A DNA stretch of 49,574 nt from DUTS01 sp050951605 (GTDB lineage: Bacteria > Bacillota > Peptococcia > DRI-13 > DTU073), in NCBI GenBank assembly GCA_050951605.1, contig JBMNJJ010000008.1, positions 1 through 49,574 on the forward strand, read 5' to 3'. Position 1 is the first letter of the stretch. Each line of letters begins with the position of its first letter. Below, piece after piece: positions 23,180 through 32,271 of the stretch. The translations under genes were made by a program, and so were the position numbers. The notes below the pieces were generated by a model that made no database searches, was not told where the DNA came from, and saw nothing but the letters and a program-made list of their open reading frames with translations.

Positions 23180-23771
23180 CTTGCCGGCAATTTTATTAGC
23201 TTTAAGTGTTCATGAATTTGCTCATGGTTATGTTGCTTATAAGTTGGGTGACCCTACTCCAAAATATCAGGGACGGCTTACTCTTAATCCATTAGCACAT
23301 TTAGACTTTATTGGAACCTTGATGCTAATTATTGCTCATTTTGGTTGGGCTAAACCGGTGATGGTTAATCCCGCAAATTTTCGAGTCAACCAAGAAAAAG
23401 GAATGCTTTATGTTGCTTTAGCAGGTCCGTTATCTAATATCTTAGTTGCTTTAATTGCAGGCATATTATACAATTTACTTATTAAGTTTCAGGTAGCAGA
23501 TTTTTGGATACTTTTAGTTTTTTATTTGCTTTTTATTGATATAAGTTTAGCTGTTTTTAATTTGATTCCGATCCCTCCTCTTGATGGTTCAAAAGTTCTT
23601 GCAGGTTTACTGCCTAGCCATAAACAAGGGATTATTTATCAATTAGAAGCATATGGTCCATTTATCCTCATCCTTTTAATTATTACTAATGTTATCGGTA
23701 AAATTTTAGGTCCTCTAGTTAACGGATTATTTAATTTTATTATGCTGATAAGTCATTTTATTGTTGGTTAA
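23154..23771 (+). CDS. Site-2 protease family (M50) membrane metalloprotease
   Basis: HEFAHG (the HExxH zinc motif) lies in the first membrane span (LLALSVHEFAHGYVAYKLG), and the third zinc ligand is in NLIPIPPLDGSKVLAGLL. This is the short group of site-2 proteases without PDZ or CBS domains, 205 residues and five or six spans, often labelled YwhC-like. They cleave proteins within the membrane; the substrate is unknown here. ATG 23154 follows AAGGAGG and lies inside the end of cca. trpS follows by 18 bp. Confidence 0.88.
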   Translation: MSLQGMIISLPAILLALSVHEFAHGYVAYKLGDPTPKYQGRLTLNPLAHLDFIGTLMLIIAHFGWAKPVMVNPANFRVNQEKGMLYVALAGPLSNILVALIAGILYNLLIKFQVADFWILLVFYLLFIDISLAVFNLIPIPPLDGSKVLAGLLPSHKQGIIYQLEAYGPFILILLIITNVIGKILGPLVNGLFNFIMLISHFIVG

Positions 23772-23789
23772 GTAGGAGGTAAAGTAGCA

Positions 23790-24776
23790 ATGAAAAAAGG
23801 CACTATTTTTAGCGGCATGCGTCCAACAGGAAAATTGCATATTGGTCACCTAAGTGTTTTAGAAAATTGGGTTAAGCTTCAAGATAAATATAATTGTTTT
23901 TTTGGCATTGTCGATTGGCATGCTTTAACAACAGCTTTTGATAGTACAGAAAAAATTCAGGAAAATAAGCGTCTAATGTTATTAGACTGGTTGGGTGCCG
24001 GCTTAGACCCGGAAAAAAGCCCTATCTTTGTGCAATCGAGTGTGAAGGAACATGGAGAACTGCATCTTCTTTTATCCATGATTACACCACTTTCTTGGGT
24101 AGAACGAGTACCTACTTATAAAGACCAGATTGTGCAATTAGGTAGTCAGGGCAAAGATATTTCTACGTATGGTTTTTTGGGTTATCCTGTGTTAATGGCA
24201 GCTGATATTTTAGTTTATAGGGCAGATACAGTACCGGTTGGAGAGGACCAGCTTCCTCATTTGGAATTTACGCGGGAGTTAGCACGGCGTTTTAATCATC
24301 TTTATAGCTGTAGGTTATTTCCTGAACCTCAGGCTCAATTGGCTAAAGTAGCCATGTTGCCGGGCGTTGATGGTCGTAAAATGAGTAAAAGCTATAATAA
24401 TGATATACCTTTGGGAGCTACTACGGAAGAAATTTGGGAGAAGGTGCAAAGGATGGTTACCGACCCTGCCCGAATCAAGAAAAGTGACCCAGGCCATCCG
24501 GAAGTTTGCATTGTGCATACTTATCATCAGCTTTATTATGCCTTAGGTCTTGAAGAGCTTAGTGATGACTGTCGTCAAGGGAAAATTGGTTGTGTGCAAT
24601 GTAAAAAGAGGTTAGCCCAAATTATTGATGAACAGTTAGCACCTATTCGGGAAAAGCGTCAGTATTATGAAAACAAACCGGAATTGCTTAGGGAAATTTT
24701 AGAAACAGGCGCCCGGAAAGCTAAGGTAAAAGCTGAAGAGACCATGGAATTGGTTCGTTCAGCAATGAAAATATAA
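23790..24776 (+). CDS. trpS: Tryptophanyl-tRNA synthetase
   Basis: This is a class I aminoacyl-tRNA synthetase of 328 residues, with the HIGH signature in GKLHIGHLSVLENW and KMSKS in GVDGRKMSKSYNNDIPLG, along with FSGMRPTG at the start. It charges tRNA-Trp. The ATG follows AGGAGG. It is linked to the M50 gene upstream and scpA downstream with gaps of 18 bp each. No T-box leader is visible, so expression likely follows the operon. Confidence 0.96.
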   Translation: MKKGTIFSGMRPTGKLHIGHLSVLENWVKLQDKYNCFFGIVDWHALTTAFDSTEKIQENKRLMLLDWLGAGLDPEKSPIFVQSSVKEHGELHLLLSMITPLSWVERVPTYKDQIVQLGSQGKDISTYGFLGYPVLMAADILVYRADTVPVGEDQLPHLEFTRELARRFNHLYSCRLFPEPQAQLAKVAMLPGVDGRKMSKSYNNDIPLGATTEEIWEKVQRMVTDPARIKKSDPGHPEVCIVHTYHQLYYALGLEELSDDCRQGKIGCVQCKKRLAQIIDEQLAPIREKRQYYENKPELLREILETGARKAKVKAEETMELVRSAMKI

Positions 24777-24794
24777 AAGTGGTGGAAATGTGAG

Positions 24795-25559
24795 ATGGTT
24801 TATCAAGTAAAATTACCTATTTTTGAAGGTCCTCTGGACCTTCTCTTACATCTTATTGAAGAGAATGAAATTGATATTTATAATATTCCGATTGCTTTAA
24901 TCACACAGCAGTATTTAGATTATTTAGATAGAGCGGGAGAAATAGATTTAGAGCTAACGAGTGATTTTATAGTCATGGCATGCACTTTGCTTTCCATTAA
25001 AGCGAGAATGCTTTTACCTAAACCAATAATTGAGATAAAAGATGAGGAGCCTGAGGTTGATCCAAGAGAAGAATTAGTGCAAAGACTATTGGAATATAAA
25101 GAGTATAAGGAAAAGGCAAAAATATTTAGAGAGTTAGAAGCACAACAAGCTAAATGTTTTAGGCGGGAAATAGATGATAATCAATTATTGAAAAAATTTC
25201 CTCCGCCCAATCCTATTGGTGATGCAACGTGGGAAGATTTAGTCATTGTTTTTAATAAAGTCCTGAAAAGAGTGGAGAAAAGAGAACAAACCGTTTCCTT
25301 AAGTAGAGAAGAAATCACCGTTCAAGATAAAATTGACTATATTTTAACTATGTTACAAAAAGAACCACAAGGGATTTCTTTTTATAACCTTATTTCTCGT
25401 GTTGTTACTAAAGAAGAAATTATTGTAACCTTTTTAGCTCTTTTAGAACTAGTTAAGTTGGGTAAAATTTTTCTTCGGCAAAAAAGTTTATTTACAGATA
25501 TTTATATTTTTATGATGCCTATAGGGGAGGGACAAGAACATGCCTACTCTTTTTCCTGA
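24795..25559 (+). CDS. scpA: Segregation and condensation protein A
   Basis: The 254-residue protein starts with the kleisin motif FEGPLDLLLHLIEENEIDIY and ends with a winged-helix segment (EIIVTFLALLELVKLGKI). ScpA bridges the SMC heads in the bacterial condensin and, with ScpB, compacts and separates chromosomes. Its last 20 bases overlap scpB. The two proteins act in one complex, so the coupling makes sense. Confidence 0.95.
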   Translation: MVYQVKLPIFEGPLDLLLHLIEENEIDIYNIPIALITQQYLDYLDRAGEIDLELTSDFIVMACTLLSIKARMLLPKPIIEIKDEEPEVDPREELVQRLLEYKEYKEKAKIFRELEAQQAKCFRREIDDNQLLKKFPPPNPIGDATWEDLVIVFNKVLKRVEKREQTVSLSREEITVQDKIDYILTMLQKEPQGISFYNLISRVVTKEEIIVTFLALLELVKLGKIFLRQKSLFTDIYIFMMPIGEGQEHAYSFS

Positions 25560-26052
25560 TGAGACAAAAAGTATTATTGAAGCTTTATTGTTTGTAACTA
25601 ATGAGCCACTTACAGTAAAAACTATTGCCGAAATTATTAAGCGTCCTGAATATGATATAAAAGTTTTATTAAACGAAATAAAGGCTGATTGTGAACGTGA
25701 AAGGAAAGGTTTTTGTCTTAAGGAAGTAGCAGGGGGATATTCTTTTGTGACTCGTCCGGAATATGCTCCTTATATCGAAAAGCTAGTTAAACCGCGTTTA
25801 AATGCACTTACCCAGGCAGCCTTAGAAACATTAGCGATTATTACTTATCGTCAACCTATGACTAAAAGCGAAATTAATGAAATACGCGGTGTAAGTAGTG
25901 ATAGTGCTATAAGTACATTATTAGATCGTGCTTTAATAGAGGAGGTAGGTCGGAAAGAAGGACCTGGTCGCCCTATCCTTTATGGCACAACACAAGACTT
26001 CCTTAAGTATTTTGGCTTAAAAGATTTGCAGCAATTATCTGATATAGTATAA
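25540..26052 (+). CDS. scpB: Segregation and condensation protein B
   Basis: The product is 170 residues with two winged-helix domains. Characteristic stretches are IIEALLFVTNEPLTVKTIAE, LEALAIITYRQP-like (here LETLAIITYRQPMTKSEINE) and the GPGRPILYGTT turn. ScpB dimers bind ScpA in the SMC complex. GGGAGGGACAAG before the ATG lies within scpA. A strong terminator follows, closing the cca-scpB gene run. Confidence 0.95.
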   Translation: MPTLFPDETKSIIEALLFVTNEPLTVKTIAEIIKRPEYDIKVLLNEIKADCERERKGFCLKEVAGGYSFVTRPEYAPYIEKLVKPRLNALTQAALETLAIITYRQPMTKSEINEIRGVSSDSAISTLLDRALIEEVGRKEGPGRPILYGTTQDFLKYFGLKDLQQLSDIV

Positions 26053-26088
26053 TTTAGATTAGAATTAAATTTAATTAGTGTAATATGT

Positions 26089-26125
26089 AAACAAACAGTT
26101 GGATGTATCCAACTGTTTGTTTTAA
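26089..26125. terminator. Bidirectional terminator between scpB and the ferritin-like gene
   Basis: AAACAAACAGTTGGA (26089-26103) and TCCAACTGTTTGTTT (26108-26122) are perfectly complementary, with a 4-base loop. T-rich and A-rich ends on the two sides let it serve both convergent genes. Confidence 0.92.
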
Positions 26126-26129
26126 AGGT

Positions 26130-26684
26130 TTAAGCATCATCCCGATATTCACAACCACAGAATTTGCGAAGTGCTTCATTAAAAAGTTTAATATGAACTT
26201 TTTCATCAAGGATGATTCGTTGGAGAATTGCTTGGACATAAGGGTCGGCAATCATTCTGATATGTTTTTGATAATTTTCAATAGCTTTATATTCAGCTTC
26301 AATATCTGCTTTTAGACGTTCACAAAGTTGAGTGCCATAGTAGACAAAGCCACCATGCCAATAATTACCGTTAGTGCTTTGTCCACCTCTTATTACCGGA
26401 TTTCCTCCGAGTTTTTTGATGGTTTCAGCAAGGATTTCCATATGTAGCATTTCATTGATAGCCACATTCTCTAGTAATTCTCCCAGTTCCTCATTAATAT
26501 CTTCCAAAAAGAAATAATGATAAAGATATTGATTAATAGCGGTAAATTCACTAGTCACCCCGGCATAATCATCCATTAATAGTTCTGCATAGTAAAGATT
26601 TGGTCCGAGAACTTTTTCTTCAGGATAAGGAGAGGGGTCAGCATATTTTTCTTTTTTATGCATGTCATAATTAATTTTACGCAT
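26130..26684 (-). CDS. Ferritin-like diiron/dimanganese protein
   Basis: A four-helix bundle with carboxylate ligands is visible: Glu in TSEFTAINQYLYHYF, ExxH in NEMLHMEILAET, Glu in IEAEYKAIENYQKH and ExxH in DEKVHIKLFNEAL. This is the rubrerythrin/manganese-catalase side of the ferritin-like superfamily, likely to act on peroxide or store iron, and similar proteins occur in spore coats. No rubredoxin domain is present. I use ATG 26684 (MRKINYD), which follows GGGGGAA; TTG 26699 is a longer alternative. The 184-residue protein ends in a Cys-containing tail (FCGCEYRDDA). Confidence 0.8.
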   Translation of the reverse strand: MRKINYDMHKKEKYADPSPYPEEKVLGPNLYYAELLMDDYAGVTSEFTAINQYLYHYFFLEDINEELGELLENVAINEMLHMEILAETIKKLGGNPVIRGGQSTNGNYWHGGFVYYGTQLCERLKADIEAEYKAIENYQKHIRMIADPYVQAILQRIILDEKVHIKLFNEALRKFCGCEYRDDA

Positions 26685-26735
26685 TGATAATTCCCCCAAA
26701 ATTATATTTAATATTATATAATATTGCTACCTTCA

Positions 26736-26764
26736 TTGACATGTGTATAAGTACGGTATATATT
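26736..26764 (+). promoter_or_regulatory. Sigma-A promoter of nadA-nadC
   Basis: TTGACA (26736-26741) and TATATT (26759-26764) with exactly 17 bp between. It is the best housekeeping promoter in the window, 25 bp upstream of the nadA start. Confidence 0.8.
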
Positions 26765-26789
26765 AGTTAAAAAACAAGGAGTGAGTTGT

Positions 26790-27695
26790 TTGTCTGATTT
26801 AAATTCCCAAATACTTAATCTGAAAAAAGAATGTAAGGCAGTTATTTTAGCACACAATTATCAGATAAAGGAAATTCAAGAAATTGCCGATTATGTCGGT
26901 GATTCTTTTTATTTAAGTAAAATAGCTGCTAGTACTGAAAATGAAGTGATTGTTTTTTGTGGAGTACGTTTTATGGCGGAGACAGCCAAAATACTTGCTC
27001 CAGAAAAAATTATACTCTTACCGGAAATAGAAGCAGGGTGTCCTTTAGCCGAGATGATTACCGTGGAAAATTTGCAAAAATTACGAGCTGAACATCCTGA
27101 TGCAGCTGTTGTTTGTTATATAAATTCTTCGACTGAAGTTAAAGCTTTAAGTGATGTCTGCTGTACATCGGCAAATGCCGTAAAAGTTGTACGGTCATTA
27201 CCGGAAAAGAAAGTTATTTTCATTCCTGATCAAAATTTAGGAAACTATGTAGCCAAACAAGTGCCGGAGAAAGAATTAATTTTAGGAAATGGTTATTGTC
27301 CTGTTCATGCCCAAATCAAGCCTGAAGATATAGCTGAAATTAGAGAAAAGTATCCGCAAGCAGAAATCTTAGTTCATCCAGAATGTGCACCACATGTTGC
27401 TGATTTAGCGGATTTTATAGGCAGTACTTCTGAAATTATTCGCTATGCCCAGAGTAGTAAAGCAAAAATTTGTATTATTGGTACCGAAAAAGGTGTGTTA
27501 TATAAATTGCAAGCATCTTGTCCGAAGAAGGATTTTTACTTTTTACATCCTCATTTAATCTGTGCAGATATGAAAAAGACAAATTTACAAAGTGTTTATA
27601 ACGCGCTTTACCATAAACAGTATGAGATTAACGTAGACAAGCGTATTGCTGAAAAAGCTAAACAGGCTTTAGGCAGAATGTTAGAGTTAGCGTAA
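26790..27695 (+). CDS. nadA: Quinolinate synthase A
   Basis: NadA joins iminoaspartate with dihydroxyacetone phosphate to give quinolinate, using an oxygen-sensitive [4Fe-4S] cluster. Visible signatures are AVILAHNYQIKEIQEIADYV, FCGVRFMAETAKIL, NSSTEVKALSDVCCTSANAV, ILVHPECAPHVADLAD and the late HPHLICADMKKTNL with the third cluster-type cysteine. TTG 26790 is eight bases after AAGGAG (26776-26781); GTG 26781 sits on that site itself. The length of 301 residues is usual. nadC follows by 16 bp. Confidence 0.95.
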   Translation: MSDLNSQILNLKKECKAVILAHNYQIKEIQEIADYVGDSFYLSKIAASTENEVIVFCGVRFMAETAKILAPEKIILLPEIEAGCPLAEMITVENLQKLRAEHPDAAVVCYINSSTEVKALSDVCCTSANAVKVVRSLPEKKVIFIPDQNLGNYVAKQVPEKELILGNGYCPVHAQIKPEDIAEIREKYPQAEILVHPECAPHVADLADFIGSTSEIIRYAQSSKAKICIIGTEKGVLYKLQASCPKKDFYFLHPHLICADMKKTNLQSVYNALYHKQYEINVDKRIAEKAKQALGRMLELA

Positions 27696-27711
27696 AAGGA
27701 GGGCGACAAAA

Positions 27712-28542
27712 ATGAATAAATTAGCCCTAGATGAGATTTTGAAAAATGCGTTAAAAGAAGATATTGGATTTGGCGACCTTACCAGTAAAGCTATCTTTAA
27801 TGAAAATCATTTTTCACGTGCTTATCTATTAGCAAAACAAAATTTTATTTTAGCGGGAATAGATGTTTTTACTCGCGTCTTTGCTTTACTTGATGAGCGC
27901 GTAAAAATAAAAAAACAAGCCTCTGATGGAACCAAGATTGATGAAGGAGAACAATTTGTGACCCTGGAAGGTCCGACTCGTTCTTTATTAACAGGAGAAC
28001 GAGTAGCACTTAATTTTTTACAACATCTTTCAGGCATAGCGACAAAAACAAATGATTATGTTGAAGCAGTTGGTGATTTTTCTACAATCATTGTTGATAC
28101 GCGTAAAACAACGCCTGGTTTACGGATGCTGGAGAAACATGCGGTAACTATTGGCGGTGGTAAGAATCATCGTTATGGGCTAGATTCTATGGTTTTAATT
28201 AAAGATAATCATATTCAGGCTGCCGGAGGAATTATCCCCGCAGTACGACGAGTGCGTAATTATATTTCTCCTTTTATTAAAATAGAAGTAGAGGTTGCCG
28301 GTTTAGAGCAAATAAATGAAGCTTTAGAAGCTAAAGTTGATCTAATTATGTTAGACAATCTATCTTTAGCGAAGGTCAAAGAGGCTGTACAAATTGTTGG
28401 TGGAAGAGCTCTCTTAGAAGTATCAGGTAATGTTACAATAGAAAAAGTAGCTGACTTAGCAGCTACAGGTGTTGATATAATCTCTAGTGGTGCTTTAACT
28501 CATTCGGTGAAAGCAGTAGATATCAGTATGAAAATAGAATAA
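27712..28542 (+). CDS. nadC: Nicotinate-nucleotide pyrophosphorylase (carboxylating)
   Basis: The 276-residue enzyme turns quinolinate and PRPP into nicotinate mononucleotide. Marks of the family are EDIGFGDLTSKAIF, LNFLQHLSGIATKTNDYV, TRKTTPGLRMLEKHAVTIGG and GLDSMVLIKDNHI. AGGAGGGCGAC precedes the ATG. It forms a two-gene operon with nadA. The aspartate oxidase gene nadB, usually in this operon in Clostridia, is missing here, so iminoaspartate must come from a gene elsewhere. Confidence 0.95.
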   Translation: MNKLALDEILKNALKEDIGFGDLTSKAIFNENHFSRAYLLAKQNFILAGIDVFTRVFALLDERVKIKKQASDGTKIDEGEQFVTLEGPTRSLLTGERVALNFLQHLSGIATKTNDYVEAVGDFSTIIVDTRKTTPGLRMLEKHAVTIGGGKNHRYGLDSMVLIKDNHIQAAGGIIPAVRRVRNYISPFIKIEVEVAGLEQINEALEAKVDLIMLDNLSLAKVKEAVQIVGGRALLEVSGNVTIEKVADLAATGVDIISSGALTHSVKAVDISMKIE

Positions 28543-28554
28543 AATATTAATTTA

Positions 28555-29544
28555 TTAATTAAAATTAATTTTAACCGGTGCAGAATTACCGACTAAAAAG
28601 TTCTTTTTAGGGCGATAAAGAGGTTGTAAGGGAGTAGAAAATTCTGCTTCTATTGTTTTTACTTCTGTAATATTTTCTTTTTCTTCATCAAGATTAGTTG
28701 GCTCTAAGGAGATACAGGGCAGATGGGGATAGGATGGCTTAGGGCAAGGTGGGGGAGAAGGTTTTACTTCTTGTTTAATTACCCTTAAGTCACGTTCAAT
28801 ATCTTGGAGAAAACGATCTGCTTCTCTTCTCACATGGTCAGCAAGTAATGGTGGAATGATACTTAATATTTTACATTCTTTTAAGAATTGAGTAGCTGTA
28901 GCTTTAAAATTACGGAGGTCTGTTCCTGCTTTTACAATGTCTTCAGTAAAACGAAGTAAAGAGGGAATAGGACGAGGCGTAATTTCTAAAATAGACTCAT
29001 AGTCTTCAGCATGACAACGAAGCTCGTCAAAGGTATCACTAAATATTTGGGCTTGACTTATAAATTTACGTTCAGAAGGATCGAGAAGGTGTCTAATAAA
29101 TTTAGAGTGGTCGGCCATAATTCTTAACCAGAATACTTCATCATGAAGCAGTTCTTCGGTAGGTGTCATTAATTCTCCGCGGCAGAGGCGAATAATATTG
29201 ATGGCAAAGCGAATAGCTTCTCTTCTAATATGGTCAACTAATAGGGGGAAATTAGCCCCACCTAAATTACACTCAATAAGGCGGTCTAAAATTAGAGTTT
29301 TAAATTGGACGATATCCAAAACAGTAGATAAAGCTTCTTGAGCTAATTTATGAACATCACCATCCGGTCGAAGACATAAGCTTTTTTCTTCTAAGTTAGC
29401 AAAACGCGATTCAAATTCTTGCGCCATTTGGATTAAATTTGTTTCATTACAGGGGAAACCTAAACGTAAAAAAAGTGAGTGTTCTTTCATTATACGCAGC
29501 CAGAATTGCAGTTCACTTAAAAGTCGTTTTTTAATCGGAGTCAT
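28555..29544 (-). CDS. DUF2935 protein with two tandem helical units
   Basis: Two related halves are evident. The first has LQFWLRIMKEHSLFLRLG and LVDHIRREAIRFAINIIRL; the second has VFWLRIMADHSKFIRHLLD and LADHVRREADRFLQDIERDL. This is the DUF2935 pattern, whose conserved His/Glu residues suggest a metal-binding four-helix bundle. The last 60 residues are Pro/Glu-rich and low in complexity (KPSPPPCPKPSYPHL). The protein is 329 residues and soluble. Its function is unknown; such genes are common in spore-forming bacilli and clostridia. The ATG follows AGGAGGTAAG. It converges with nadC, with 12 bp between the stop codons. Confidence 0.82.
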   Translation of the reverse strand: MTPIKKRLLSELQFWLRIMKEHSLFLRLGFPCNETNLIQMAQEFESRFANLEEKSLCLRPDGDVHKLAQEALSTVLDIVQFKTLILDRLIECNLGGANFPLLVDHIRREAIRFAINIIRLCRGELMTPTEELLHDEVFWLRIMADHSKFIRHLLDPSERKFISQAQIFSDTFDELRCHAEDYESILEITPRPIPSLLRFTEDIVKAGTDLRNFKATATQFLKECKILSIIPPLLADHVRREADRFLQDIERDLRVIKQEVKPSPPPCPKPSYPHLPCISLEPTNLDEEKENITEVKTIEAEFSTPLQPLYRPKKNFLVGNSAPVKINFN

Positions 29545-29609
29545 TTTCTTACCTCCTATCTATTTTCTTCTATCAGTATATGAAATGGTAGGAGGGAGAG
29601 TGAAGTAAA

Positions 29610-29654
29610 AAAGAAAGGTTCATAACCAGACAAATGTTATGCACCTTTCTTTTT
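29610..29654. terminator. Terminator between the phosphohexomutase and DUF2935 genes
   Basis: AAAGAAAGGT (29610-29619) pairs with ACCTTTCTTT (29643-29652), and the inner CATAAC (29621-29626) with GTTATG (29636-29641). With T-runs on both strands it ends transcription of pgcA on the minus strand. Confidence 0.88.
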
Positions 29655-29676
29655 TTGCGAATTATATCCTTAGAAT

Positions 29677-31386
29677 TTAAAATTTTGTTACAGAGAGAAC
29701 TGACTTTTTTAGGTTGGCTAATTTATTACTTGCTTCCTGTTTACTCTCGGCCACAACGGAAAAATAAAATTTAGCTTTTGGTTCAGTACCGGAAGGTCGG
29801 AAACAAAACCAGGAATCGTCATTAAAGCGATAGTAAAGAACCTTTGAACAGGGAAGGGTAAGGGATTGTTCCTCTCCCGTTAACAAATTATATGACTTAC
29901 TTTGTTGATAATTCCTTTTTTCGATAGTATGAAGTCCTGATACTGTTGGTGGTTGTTCTTCAAGAGCAGTCATAATTTGAGTTGTTGTTTCTTTATCTTG
30001 TAGCTCTATGGAAACAAGGTCTTCTTGAAAGTAACCATGACGTTGGAAAAGTTTCTCTAAAACTTGTAAAAGATTTAGATCATGTTCTTGATAATATGCT
30101 GCCATTTCGGCTAAAAGTAGAGCCGCAATATTAGCATCTTTATCACGCACAAAAGTATCTACCAGATAACCGTAGCTTTCTTCGTAGCCAAAAAGAAATT
30201 CAAAAGAACCTTCTTTTTCAAATTCCTTAATTTTTTCACCGATATATTTAAAACCGGTTAGAGTTTCCATTGTCTTGATACCATATGATTCAGCAATGTT
30301 CTTTCCTAAATTACTGGTGACTATTGTTTTAATTAATACACCATTAGCCGGTAGTTTATTTTTAGCTTGAAGATGACTTAAAAGATATTCTAACATTAAA
30401 GCACCGATTTGGTTACCGGTAAGAAAATGATAATCGCCTTTATTATCTCTAATTGCACAGCCTAAACGGTCGCAATCCGGGTCACTGGCAATGATAAGGT
30501 CTGCTGCTTTTTGTTTAGCTAATTTTAAAGCTAGGGCAAAAGAGGCTTTATCTTCTGGATTTGGTACTTTAACCGTGGAAAATTTAGGGTCAGCTTTCAT
30601 TTGTTCATCGACTAAAAATAAATCCACAAATCCTGTTTGTTTCAAAAGGGTAGGGATAAAGCAACACCCTGTACCATGTAAAGGAGTAAAAACAGCCTTG
30701 ATTTTTTGCTGTGGTTTACTCTGAGCCAATGAAGCTACCTTTTCTAAATAACAGTGGTCAATTTCGGAGTTAAGCACTGTTAGCAATCCCTTTGTTTCAG
30801 CTTCTTGACGACTCATTGTATGTACATCTTTAAAAATATCCACTTGAGCAATAAATTGTGTTAGGTCATCAACGAAGGGTGACACAGCTTGGGCACCATC
30901 AGGTCCATAGACTTTATAGCCATTATATTGAGGTGGATTATGGCTAGCCGTAATCACTATTCCGGCTGCACATTTTAATTCTCTAATCGTAAAAGATAGG
31001 TGGGGTGTAGGTCGAGGACCGGAAAAGATTAAAGCTTGAATACCATTAGCTGCAAGAACTAAAGCTGCTTCTTCTGTAAATTCCCGAGAATAAAGACGCG
31101 TATCATGAGCAATGGCTACTTTAAGTTGTGTCGCCGAAGGATATTGTTTATTTAAATAATTAGCTAGACCTTGTGTTGTTTTACGTACAACATAAATATT
31201 CATGCGATTAAGACCTACGCCAATTATTCCTCTTAAACCTCCGGTACCAAAGGAGAGTTCAGAATTAAAACGTTCTTTAATTTCTATAGGGTCGGATTTT
31301 ATTTTTAGTAATTCTTGTTTGCTTTTAGCATCTACAACGTCAGACTGTAACCAGTCATTATATATTTGGATAGGGTTTTTCCACAT
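29677..31386 (-). CDS. pgcA: Alpha-phosphoglucomutase / phosphomannomutase family
   Basis: This is a four-domain alpha-D-phosphohexomutase of 569 residues: GGLRGIIGVGLNRMN, the phosphoserine loop VITASHNPPQYNGYKVYG, the Mg2+ loop IIASDPDCDRLGCAI, the sugar-binding FLFGYEESYGYL and the phosphate-binding RPSGTEPKAKFYF. It interconverts glucose 6- and 1-phosphate for glycogen or envelope sugars. The length matches Bacillus PgcA rather than the shorter GlmM. GGAGGCG precedes the ATG. It is a single-gene unit with its own terminator. Confidence 0.93.
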   Translation of the reverse strand: MWKNPIQIYNDWLQSDVVDAKSKQELLKIKSDPIEIKERFNSELSFGTGGLRGIIGVGLNRMNIYVVRKTTQGLANYLNKQYPSATQLKVAIAHDTRLYSREFTEEAALVLAANGIQALIFSGPRPTPHLSFTIRELKCAAGIVITASHNPPQYNGYKVYGPDGAQAVSPFVDDLTQFIAQVDIFKDVHTMSRQEAETKGLLTVLNSEIDHCYLEKVASLAQSKPQQKIKAVFTPLHGTGCCFIPTLLKQTGFVDLFLVDEQMKADPKFSTVKVPNPEDKASFALALKLAKQKAADLIIASDPDCDRLGCAIRDNKGDYHFLTGNQIGALMLEYLLSHLQAKNKLPANGVLIKTIVTSNLGKNIAESYGIKTMETLTGFKYIGEKIKEFEKEGSFEFLFGYEESYGYLVDTFVRDKDANIAALLLAEMAAYYQEHDLNLLQVLEKLFQRHGYFQEDLVSIELQDKETTTQIMTALEEQPPTVSGLHTIEKRNYQQSKSYNLLTGEEQSLTLPCSKVLYYRFNDDSWFCFRPSGTEPKAKFYFSVVAESKQEASNKLANLKKSVLSVTKF

Positions 31387-31632
31387 AAATATACGCCTCC
31401 ATTTAATAGCTGAGTATTTTATTGCTAATAAAAGTAATCATAGAAAATTATAAAATATATTCCAAAATACACGTTAATTCACAAAACAACCTAGCCTAAT
31501 ATTATAAAAAATAATAAAAAAAGTCAATTTTATCATAAAACAATCCTCATTAACCAGATTTACTTTGTTTTTTTATTTTATGGGAATACTAAGATGTAAC
31601 TGATTAAATGGCAAGATTAAGGAGAACTGCTG

Positions 31633-32271
31633 ATGCTTAAAGCAGTATTATTGTTAATTTTTATTGTTAGTATAAGTTTGGTACCAGTAAAAATTAAGTT
31701 TAGATTTTATCGAAATTGTAATTACTTGCGCTTAATTTTGTTATTAAGAGTTTGGAAAATACCATTTACCTTTAAAATCAATAATGTGGTAACACGAATT
31801 TTTTGGGGTTTATCAAAAAATAGATTTTGGGAAAAACAAACACCAGCAGACCTTCGAGCCAAGGAAATTGTTTGGGAAAAGGTGTTTTATCGCTTGTTTT
31901 TTCTTAGGCAAATAGTTTGCGCTGTATTTCAGGGAACTATGGGTACTTTACATAAAATCAGTAGCCCCATAAAAATAAAAAGAATTTGTTTACAGACCGA
32001 AGTTGCCTTAAAAAATGTTGCCCAAACAGCTTGGGCTGTTGGTGTTTTTTGGTGGATTTTCGGGTTTTTTTATAGTCAGTTAGGACGTTATTTCAGGATG
32101 GCAAAAACTGCTAATAATATAGCCATTATACCTAATTATCAGCAGCAGAATCTCTTGGTGATAGATTTCTCTTGCATATTGGAGTTCACTCTAGGTCATA
32201 TTATTATTATCATCTATTATTTGTGTGTAAATGCTGGGAAAATAAGAAGATTATTAAGGAGGGTTAGTTAA
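31633..32271 (+). CDS. ytfI: DUF2953 protein (YtfI-like)
   Basis: The 212-residue protein begins with a membrane segment (VLLLIFIVSISLVPVKIKF), has a charged middle, and further hydrophobic stretches near AVGVFWWIFGFFYSQLG and HIIIIIYYLCVNAGKI. This organisation and the gene's position directly before ytfJ identify DUF2953/YtfI, a sporulation-associated family of unknown action. AAGGAG precedes the ATG. It overlaps ytfJ by one base (TAATG). Confidence 0.8.
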   Translation: MLKAVLLLIFIVSISLVPVKIKFRFYRNCNYLRLILLLRVWKIPFTFKINNVVTRIFWGLSKNRFWEKQTPADLRAKEIVWEKVFYRLFFLRQIVCAVFQGTMGTLHKISSPIKIKRICLQTEVALKNVAQTAWAVGVFWWIFGFFYSQLGRYFRMAKTANNIAIIPNYQQQNLLVIDFSCILEFTLGHIIIIIYYLCVNAGKIRRLLRRVS

